Source: Nitrososphaerota archaeon
GTDB lineage: Archaea; Thermoproteota; Nitrososphaeria; Nitrososphaerales; Nitrosopumilaceae
Length of the DNA: 5,759 bases
Assembly (NCBI GenBank): GCA_022564385.1
Contig: JADFLN010000090.1
Location: 1-5,759, forward strand
Direction of reading: 5' to 3'
Shown piece by piece: positions 1 through 4,499 of this stretch. The notes under the pieces were generated by a model, which did not search any database, was not told the origin of the DNA, and saw only the letters and a list, made by a program, of their open reading frames with translations. Within the stretch, counting starts at the first letter, position 1, and each line of letters opens with the position of its first letter. The position numbers were made by a program, and so were the translations under genes.

Positions 1-412
1 CAATAAACAACCCTAATGCTGGAATTGTTATGCTCCTACTAACATTGATTTCATTTTCTTTTAGTGCTGGTTTGATGAATCCAACTAATTCTCTTATAAT
101 AATTGGCATTCCAATTACAATTCCTACAAGTGCTGCAATGTGTACTTGGGCAAAGAAAGCTTGTCCTGGTGCAGTTTGAATTAACTGAACATTTTCTGGA
201 ACAAGATTGAGTTTCATGTGATTAGTAATTTGTGCTGCAATGTTGTTTAGTGGTTCAAATGTTGGATAGTACAAAGTGATTTCTTTTACTTGAATAGGTT
301 CTGCATGAAAAGTTAGAATAAATGCAGAAATGATGCCAATAACTAGAACAATTCTAAGTAGTCTCTTTCTTAACTCTGCAAAGTGGCGATTAATTCCATC
401 TAACTCTGACAT
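1..412 (-). CDS. tatC: Sec-independent (twin-arginine) protein translocase subunit TatC, N-terminal part
   Basis: TatC is the multi-spanning membrane receptor of the twin-arginine pathway, which exports folded, often cofactor-bearing proteins across the cytoplasmic membrane. Only the first 137 residues lie in the window; the gene runs off the left edge. Visible: the cytoplasmic N-terminus with HFAELRKRLLR (residues 10-20), the family hallmark; a first hydrophobic helix at about 20-35; an external loop at about 36-83; a second helix at about 84-106; and the cytoplasmic segment GMPIIIRELVGFIKPALKENE-like at 101-121. By remembered alignment with E. coli TatC, Glu13 and Glu121 match Glu15 and Glu103, which bind the twin-arginine signal, so the receptor site looks intact. 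The ATG at 410-412 is chosen because it sits just before the conserved motif. It lies 27 nt after the unknown gene at 440-904, on the same strand, so the two may be co-transcribed, although a TATA-like box also lies at the right distance. No Shine-Dalgarno motif is visible. Confidence 0.9.
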   Translation of the reverse strand, partial: MSELDGINRHFAELRKRLLRIVLVIGIISAFILTFHAEPIQVKEITLYYPTFEPLNNIAAQITNHMKLNLVPENVQLIQTAPGQAFFAQVHIAALVGIVIGMPIIIRELVGFIKPALKENEINVSRSITIPALGLFI

Positions 413-433
413 GAGATATTTTTGTGTTTAAAG

Positions 434-441
434 CTATATCT
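434..441 (-). promoter_or_regulatory. Possible TATA box for tatC
   Basis: Read on the minus strand this is AGATATAG, centred about 25 nt upstream of the tatC ATG. That spacing would give a leaderless tatC transcript. It overlaps the stop codon of the upstream gene. The match is loose and AT-rich sequence gives many chance hits, so co-transcription with the upstream gene is an equally good reading. Confidence 0.3.
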
Positions 442-904
442 ATTTGCCGGGAATTGGCAACAGCTTTGACTCTGGCATTCCTGCTTCTTTGAGCTGGTCT
501 GTAGTTAAATCCTCAAACTCCAAAGAAATAACGGCTCTAGTATTGAATTTTGTTTCCATTTCCTTTGCCAAGTCTCCAATGTCTTTACTGGCGTAGATTT
601 CTTTTGAATCTTTAAGGAATATTCTATCACCCTTTGTCATCTCTTTACCATTAAATTTTCCTTGAAGGAACTTTGTTATTACTGGAAGTTCACTTTTGTC
701 TATATTATTGTAATAGTAACATATTCCCTTTACTGATTCATAGTCATATGCAGTACCATGTTTAAACATAAAAACTCCAATAAAATGAGCCTCCTCTTCT
801 GGTTCTCTAATGCATTTAATTTCCCAGTTTAGTAATTTACTTTCATCATAAGAAAAACCATCCATCTCATCTGATGTAATTTTCCAATATCGAGATCTAG
901 CCAT
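440..904 (-). CDS. Hypothetical protein of unknown function, 154 residues
   Basis: I do not recognise this family. The predicted protein is soluble: it has no signal peptide and no membrane helix, and it is rich in Lys, Glu and Asp. It has two cysteines (31 and 62) too far apart for an obvious metal site, an aromatic patch CYYY at 62-65, and a Pro-Gly-rich tail (PESKLLPIPGK, 144-154). The N-terminal half alternates charged and hydrophobic residues in a way that suggests beta strands; 104-120 could be a helix. The start at 902-904 is supported by a TATA-like box centred about 27 nt upstream, which implies a leaderless transcript. That box, a full-length frame and codon use like the neighbours argue that the gene is real. 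It lies 27 nt upstream of tatC on the same strand, so a link to protein export is possible, but this is guilt by association only. It is not TatA: it lacks the N-terminal helix and amphipathic stretch. Confidence 0.8.
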   Translation of the reverse strand: MARSRYWKITSDEMDGFSYDESKLLNWEIKCIREPEEEAHFIGVFMFKHGTAYDYESVKGICYYYNNIDKSELPVITKFLQGKFNGKEMTKGDRIFLKDSKEIYASKDIGDLAKEMETKFNTRAVISLEFEDLTTDQLKEAGMPESKLLPIPGK

Positions 905-927
905 TATGTAGTAATGTAAAATATTCT

Positions 928-935
928 ATTATAAA
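928..935 (-). promoter_or_regulatory. TATA box for the leftward hypothetical gene
   Basis: On the minus strand this reads TTTATAAT, within AATTTATAATAG. Its centre is about 27 nt upstream of the ATG at 904, the archaeal TATA-to-start-site distance, so transcription probably begins at or next to the A of the start codon. It would drive the unknown gene and perhaps tatC behind it. Confidence 0.6.
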
Positions 936-961
936 TTCCAATGTCTATTTCATTCATAGGA

Positions 962-990
962 AAATATGTCTGACTTTTATATCAAATATG
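962..990 (+). repeat. AAATATG direct repeats bracketing a TATA box
   Basis: AAATATG occurs at 962-968 and again at 984-990, a 22-bp period (about two helical turns), on either side of the TATA box at 975-983. Tandem half-sites on one DNA face are a usual target for ribbon-helix-helix dimers, and the downstream gene encodes such a protein, so this could be its own operator. In DNA this AT-rich the repeat could also be chance. Confidence 0.25.
975..983 (+). promoter_or_regulatory. TATA box for the ribbon-helix-helix gene
   Basis: The sequence is TTTTATATC, close to the archaeal consensus TTTATATA. Its centre is about 26 nt upstream of the ATG at 1005, so the transcript is predicted to be leaderless, in keeping with the lack of any Shine-Dalgarno motif before that start. 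Confidence 0.65.
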
Positions 991-1004
991 CGTAGTTGTC
1001 ATAT

Positions 1005-1160
1005 ATGGGCGATAGAATAACTGTTGTATTGAATGTGGGTAATATTGAGAAACTTCGCAATATTCAAGCAAAGATGATTAGAACTTCCACAAAATCTATT
1101 AGCTTTTCACACGTACTAAATTTAGTTGTGAGCGAAGGTCTCAAGAAATTCAAAGTATAG
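1005..1160 (+). CDS. Small ribbon-helix-helix (CopG/Arc-like) DNA-binding protein, 51 residues
   Basis: This short gene runs from ATG at 1005-1007 to TAG at 1158-1160. The product fits the ribbon-helix-helix fold: a short strand with alternating residues (DRITVVLN, 3-10), helix A (about 13-26, NIEKLRNIQAKMIR), a Ser/Thr-rich turn (27-33), and helix B (about 34-47, FSHVLNLVVSEGLKK). The second helix ends in the EGLKK pattern common in the fold. Such proteins dimerise through the strand, which lies in the DNA major groove, and usually act as repressors, often of their own gene. Support for the gene is the fold pattern plus a good TATA box at exactly leaderless distance. It is transcribed divergently from the gene at 440-904 and lies upstream of purS on the same strand, so it may control itself, the divergent pair or the purine cluster; the sequence does not settle which. 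No partner toxin is visible, so an antitoxin role has no support here. Confidence 0.75.
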   Translation: MGDRITVVLNVGNIEKLRNIQAKMIRTSTKSISFSHVLNLVVSEGLKKFKV

Positions 1161-1184
1161 TACAACATCAAAATTATTCAAGGA

Positions 1185-1225
1185 TTGACCCTATTTTTAA
1201 TTAGGTTTAATTTATTCAGGGTTGG
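1185..1225 (+). terminator. Weak hairpin with T-run after the ribbon-helix-helix gene
   Basis: TTGACCCT (1185-1192) can pair as RNA with AGGGTTGG (1218-1225), eight pairs of which three are G-U, with a 25-nt AT-rich loop that includes TTTTT at 1194-1198. Archaeal termination mostly needs a T-run, so the T5 may end the upstream transcript. The ACCCT/AGGGT arms could equally be half-sites of an operator. This is weak evidence. Confidence 0.3.
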
Positions 1226-1242
1226 AATTATCTAATCAACAA

Positions 1243-1265
1243 GTGATAAGAATTACATATCTCAC
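1243..1265 (+). repeat. Imperfect inverted repeat in the purS upstream region
   Basis: GTGATA (1243-1248) faces TATCTCAC (1258-1265), an inverted repeat interrupted by a 2-base insertion in one arm. It lies about 80-100 nt upstream of purS, where a transcription factor site could be. Otherwise the 1161-1343 stretch holds no convincing gene on either strand. Confidence 0.2.
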
Positions 1266-1308
1266 GTATTTTTTGAAATTAGTATAACATGATAAAATTA
1301 TTCGGAAG

Positions 1309-1318
1309 ATAAATTAAC
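1309..1318 (+). promoter_or_regulatory. Possible TATA box for purS
   Basis: GATAAATTAA is centred about 30 nt upstream of the preferred purS ATG at 1344, which would leave a leader of only a few bases. Another candidate, GATAAAATTA at 1291-1300, would give a leader of about 20 nt. Neither is a strong match and no Shine-Dalgarno motif precedes purS. Confidence 0.25.
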
Positions 1319-1343
1319 CTCGATTGAAATGTGCAAATTGTTG

Positions 1344-1604
1344 ATGAGGACTTTTAATGTTTATGTAACCATTGAAAATAAACCTGGCATCAGTGATCCT
1401 GAAGGGGACACCATTTTAAATGATCTAGTTCTTAAAGGAACTCACAAAACAGTTACTAAAATTAAAACCGCAAAGATGCTAAAATTTACAATTAAAGAAA
1501 AAGACAAAAAGACTGCTAAATCAATAGTACAAGAGATCTGTGATGAACTACGAATATACAATTCAATGGTGAGCATAATTTCAATAGATGTTTTTGATAT
1601 CTAG
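1344..1604 (+). CDS. purS: Phosphoribosylformylglycinamidine synthase, PurS subunit
   Basis: PurS is the small structural subunit of the three-part FGAM synthase; it holds PurQ and PurL together so that ammonia passes between them. It has no catalytic residues of its own. The product has 86 residues, close to the usual 80-85. It begins with the family pattern MRTFNVYVTIENKPG followed by ISDPEGDTIL (16-25 from this start), the signature of the first strand and helix. The C-terminal half (about 50-86) gives a strand, a helix with IVQEICDEL, and a final strand. I prefer the ATG at 1344-1346 because PurS proteins start only a residue or two before the first strand; the in-frame ATG at 1329-1331 would add MCKLL and cannot be excluded. 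purS is followed by an eight-T run and a 52-nt gap before purQ, so it may be its own transcription unit. Confidence 0.9.
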   Translation: MRTFNVYVTIENKPGISDPEGDTILNDLVLKGTHKTVTKIKTAKMLKFTIKEKDKKTAKSIVQEICDELRIYNSMVSIISIDVFDI

Positions 1605-1606
1605 AC

Positions 1607-1614
1607 TTTTTTTT
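1607..1614 (+). terminator. T8 run after purS
   Basis: Eight consecutive T residues start two bases after the purS stop codon. Runs of this kind end transcription by archaeal RNA polymerase without a hairpin. Together with the TATA-like box just downstream it suggests that at least some transcripts stop after purS and that purQ restarts. Confidence 0.5.
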
Positions 1615-1628
1615 AGATTAGATTCAAA

Positions 1629-1636
1629 TTAAATAT
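1629..1636 (+). promoter_or_regulatory. Possible TATA box for purQ-purL-purF
   Basis: TTAAATAT, in ATTAAATATC, is centred about 25 nt upstream of the purQ GTG. This spacing fits a leaderless purQ transcript, and no Shine-Dalgarno motif precedes that GTG. It comes right after the T8 run behind purS, which is where a second promoter would be needed. Confidence 0.45.
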
Positions 1637-1656
1637 CGCTAAATGTAATTATACTT

Positions 1657-2337
1657 GTGAATGTTGGGGTCGTAGTTTTTCCTGGAAGTAATTGCGATCG
1701 TGATATGTATCATGTTTTAACTGATGTCTTTAATTTTAATGCACAATATTATTGGCATGAGAAGCCCCTCCCAAAAAATATTGACGCTGTAATTCTACCG
1801 GGAGGATTTTCTTATGGTGATAGACTTAGGGCGGGTGTAATCGCTGCTCACAGTCCAATCATTAAGGATGTCAAAAAATTGGCAGAAAAAGGAATTCCAA
1901 TTTTAGGTGTATGTAATGGATTTCAAATTCTTGTAGAATCAGGCTTGCTTCCTGGAGTTTTACTCAAAAATGACTCTCTAAATTTTATGTGTGAGTGGAT
2001 TAATTTGATTGTTGAAAATAATAAGACTCCCTTTACAAATCAATTCAAACTACATGAAGAAATTCCAATACCTATCGCAAATGGTGAGGGAAAATATTAC
2101 GTTGATGATGAAACTCTAAAACAGTTAAAGAAAAAAAATCAAATTGTATTTAGATACAGTAAAGTTGTCAATGGGTCTTCAAACAGAATTGCTGGTGTGT
2201 GTAATGAGGACGGAAATGTCGTTGGCATGATGCCACATCCAGAAAGAGCAGTTGAATCTGAAATTAATCCAGTTGATAACAAACCATCTTCTCTGATCTT
2301 TGAATCTTTATTGGTAAAAATTGGTGTTAGAAATTGA
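1657..2337 (+). CDS. purQ: Phosphoribosylformylglycinamidine synthase, PurQ (glutaminase) subunit
   Basis: PurQ is the class I glutamine amidotransferase of FGAM synthase; it hydrolyses glutamine and hands the ammonia to PurL. The 226-residue length is normal. The N-terminus VVVFPGSNCDRD (5-16) is the family signature, and GGFSYGDRLRAG (49-60) forms the oxyanion region. The catalytic triad is complete: Cys86 in GVCNGFQIL (84-92), His194 and Glu196 in PHPERA (193-198). IANGEGKYY (140-148) matches the usual IAxGEG stretch. The start is GTG at 1657-1659: the conserved first strand begins three residues in, and no in-frame ATG is available near by. The TGA stop at 2335-2337 overlaps the purL start by four bases, which indicates coupled translation and balanced output of the two subunits. 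Confidence 0.96.
   Translation: MNVGVVVFPGSNCDRDMYHVLTDVFNFNAQYYWHEKPLPKNIDAVILPGGFSYGDRLRAGVIAAHSPIIKDVKKLAEKGIPILGVCNGFQILVESGLLPGVLLKNDSLNFMCEWINLIVENNKTPFTNQFKLHEEIPIPIANGEGKYYVDDETLKQLKKKNQIVFRYSKVVNGSSNRIAGVCNEDGNVVGMMPHPERAVESEINPVDNKPSSLIFESLLVKIGVRN
2323..2326 (+). promoter_or_regulatory. Shine-Dalgarno-like GGTG for purL
   Basis: GGTG lies 7 nt before the purL TTG, inside the last codons of purQ. It matches part of the archaeal anti-Shine-Dalgarno complement (GGAGGTGATC). It supports the rare TTG start, and purF has the same motif before its start. Part of it is constrained by the purQ codons. Confidence 0.45.
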
Positions 2338-4499
2338 GTCTTGAATCTCAAGAGCTAGCTGAACTAAAATTAAAAATTGGTAGAGTTCCAACTTCAACTG
2401 AATTACAGATTGTATCTGCAGAGTGGTCTGAGCACTGTTCTTACAAATCATCAAAAAAACATCTTAAGATGTTACCGATGAAAGGACCTCTTGTAATTCA
2501 CGAAAAAGGATTTGATTCTGGTGTCTTAGATGTTGGCAATGGTTATGTTGTTACTGCACACATTGAAAGTCATAATCATCCATCTGCTGTTGAACCATAT
2601 GGTGGGGCTGCAACTGGTGTTGGTGGTGTAATTAGAGATATTTTATCAGCAGGTACTAGGCCCATTGCAATCTTTAATGGATTACGTTTTGGAAATATAG
2701 AAAAAGATAAGCAAGCAAGATGGCTTTTTAAAAATGCAGTTACTGGCATTGCTGATTATGGAAACTGTTTAGGCATTCCAACGATTGGGGGAGAGGTGGA
2801 GTTTGATGATTGTTATCAAAACTATGCGTTAGTTGATGTGGCAGCAGTAGGGTTTGGCAAAAAAGAGAATTTGATTAAAAATCACACAACAATTGGTGAC
2901 TTGGTTGTATTGCTTGGGGGCTTTACAGGAAGAGATGGAATGGGTGGTTCTCAGTTTGCTTCAGATTCTTTAGAATCAGAAGATCGTTCTGCAGTTCAAA
3001 TTCCAGATCCATTTATTGAAAAATTAATTATTGAAGCAATCTTGGAGGCACGAAATCAAAAACTAATCAACGCCATGAAAGACCTTGGGGGTGGAGGCTT
3101 GTCTTGTGCAGTTTCAGAGATTGCCGATACACTACAAGTTGGAATAGAGATGGATGTTGAGATGGTGCATACTCGTGAATCAAACATGCATCCATATGAA
3201 ATAATGATATCTGAATCACAAGAGAGAATGTTAATTATTACAAGCAAGACTAAATTAAAAAAACTACAAGAAATTTGCAAGAAATTCCGTATTTCATGTT
3301 CTGTTATTGGGCATATAAAATCAGATAATAAGATACATGTAAAAAAAGGTAACAAGACATTTGCAAATATTCCAACAGATGTAATTGTAAATGCAACTCT
3401 TCTTGACTTGCCATCAAAAAAACCTGTATATTTGAAAACAATTGAGAAAGAAAAAAAATTCAAACTTATTTCAAATTATTCTAAAACAATGATGACTTTT
3501 CTTGCTGCACCAAACATAGCAAGTAAAATTTGGGTTTATGGACAATATGATCATGAAGTTGGCATTAGAACTGTCATAAAACCTGGACATGATGCATCAG
3601 TTTTACGATTGGATAATGGAAAATTTCTTTCTGTAAAGATTGATGGAAATCCAAAACAGTGTTACATAAATCCGCGAGAGGGTGCAATAGGTTGCTTTGA
3701 GGAGGCGTGCAGAAATGTCATCTGTACTGGAGCAACACCAATTGGGATGCTTGATCATCTTCAATTTGGAAATCCAAAAGATCCTGAGATATTTTGGACA
3801 TTTTTAGAATCTTTAAAGGGACTGACTGATTTTGCTAATTATTTTAAGATTCCTTGTATTGGGGGCAAGGTAAGTCTGTACAATGAAACTCCTGCAGGAC
3901 CAATAAAACCAACTCCTCTAATTGGGGTCTTGGGACTAATTGAAAAAAAACCCCTCATCCCTCAAAAGATAATCGATGGTGATTGTCTTGTAATCGTTGG
4001 AGATACCAAAGATGAGATGGGTGGATCAGAATACTTTGAATACATACACAAGTTCGTTGGAGGAAAATGTCCCACTGTAAACTTTGCCGAATCAAAGAAA
4101 AACATGAAAGTTGTGTTAAAAGTCATTCAAAACAAACTCCTCAAATCTGTACATGATTGCTCCAAAGGGGGGTTGGCAGTTGCAGTATCTGAACTTTGTA
4201 TGATAAACCAAATTGGTTGTAGGATATCATTAGAAAGTGTTCCTGGTGAGAAACTTGATGTTGATCGAATTTTGTTCTCTGAAAGTCATTCTCGTTACCT
4301 TTTAACATTAGAGAAGAAAAATCTCAAAAAACTAGAAACTATACTCAAAAAGAATAAAGTTTCATTCAAACTTATTGGTAAATTTTTAGGAGACAGAATT
4401 CAATTTACAAAGGGAACAAAGTCGATCATTGATCTAAGAGTTGATATGGCGCAAAAGACTTGGATAAATTCGTTAAAGGACTTGGTGCTTCATGGTTAA
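2334..4499 (+). CDS. purL: Phosphoribosylformylglycinamidine synthase, PurL (synthetase) subunit
   Basis: PurL is the ATP-dependent subunit that converts FGAR to FGAM with ammonia from PurQ. At 721 residues it is the short PurL type, which needs separate PurQ and PurS, and both are encoded here. The protein is two PurM-like halves in tandem. First half: AEWSEHCSYKSSK (29-41) with the active-site His34, ESHNHPSAVEPYGGAATGVGG (78-98), GGEVEFDDCY (152-161), GRDGMGGSQFAS (199-210), DLGGGGLSCAVSE (250-262) and SESQERM (293-299). Second half repeats the theme: NPREGAIGC (446-454), NVICTGATPIGMLDHLQFGNP (461-481), GGKVSLYNET (510-519), DEMGGSEY (560-567), DCSKGGLAVAVSE (608-620) and SESHSRYLL (649-657). 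The start must be the TTG at 2334-2336: the first in-frame ATG is at codon 46, beyond the catalytic histidine. It overlaps the purQ stop as TTGA and overlaps purF by 8 nt at its end. Confidence 0.97.
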   Translation: MSLESQELAELKLKIGRVPTSTELQIVSAEWSEHCSYKSSKKHLKMLPMKGPLVIHEKGFDSGVLDVGNGYVVTAHIESHNHPSAVEPYGGAATGVGGVIRDILSAGTRPIAIFNGLRFGNIEKDKQARWLFKNAVTGIADYGNCLGIPTIGGEVEFDDCYQNYALVDVAAVGFGKKENLIKNHTTIGDLVVLLGGFTGRDGMGGSQFASDSLESEDRSAVQIPDPFIEKLIIEAILEARNQKLINAMKDLGGGGLSCAVSEIADTLQVGIEMDVEMVHTRESNMHPYEIMISESQERMLIITSKTKLKKLQEICKKFRISCSVIGHIKSDNKIHVKKGNKTFANIPTDVIVNATLLDLPSKKPVYLKTIEKEKKFKLISNYSKTMMTFLAAPNIASKIWVYGQYDHEVGIRTVIKPGHDASVLRLDNGKFLSVKIDGNPKQCYINPREGAIGCFEEACRNVICTGATPIGMLDHLQFGNPKDPEIFWTFLESLKGLTDFANYFKIPCIGGKVSLYNETPAGPIKPTPLIGVLGLIEKKPLIPQKIIDGDCLVIVGDTKDEMGGSEYFEYIHKFVGGKCPTVNFAESKKNMKVVLKVIQNKLLKSVHDCSKGGLAVAVSELCMINQIGCRISLESVPGEKLDVDRILFSESHSRYLLTLEKKNLKKLETILKKNKVSFKLIGKFLGDRIQFTKGTKSIIDLRVDMAQKTWINSLKDLVLHG
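4484..4487 (+). promoter_or_regulatory. Shine-Dalgarno-like GGTG for purF
   Basis: GGTG lies 4 nt before the purF ATG at 4492, within the last codons of purL, in the context TTGGTG as before purL. It supports this ATG and coupled translation across the 8-nt overlap. Confidence 0.45.

Noticed and set aside
1005..1160. Antitoxin of a toxin-antitoxin pair
   Set aside because: The fold would fit, but no toxin-sized frame adjoins it on either side: the next gene on the strand is purS, 183 bp away.
1289..1312. Seven-codon open frame (MIKLFGR) just before purS, as a possible regulatory leader peptide
   Set aside because: It has no Shine-Dalgarno motif and no content bias such as codon runs, and it is short enough to be expected by chance.
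1161..1343. Purine riboswitch or other structured RNA upstream of purS
   Set aside because: No conserved purine-aptamer core or strong paired stems are visible; only weak dyads are present.
2139..2351. 70-codon open frame on the minus strand across the purQ/purL junction
   Set aside because: It is antisense to the conserved PurQ C-terminus (PHPERA) and has no family pattern.
3056..3463. 135-codon open frame on the minus strand
   Set aside because: It lies wholly inside purL, whose motifs are intact across the stretch; it has no recognisable pattern and no promoter, and arises from low stop frequency opposite a real gene.
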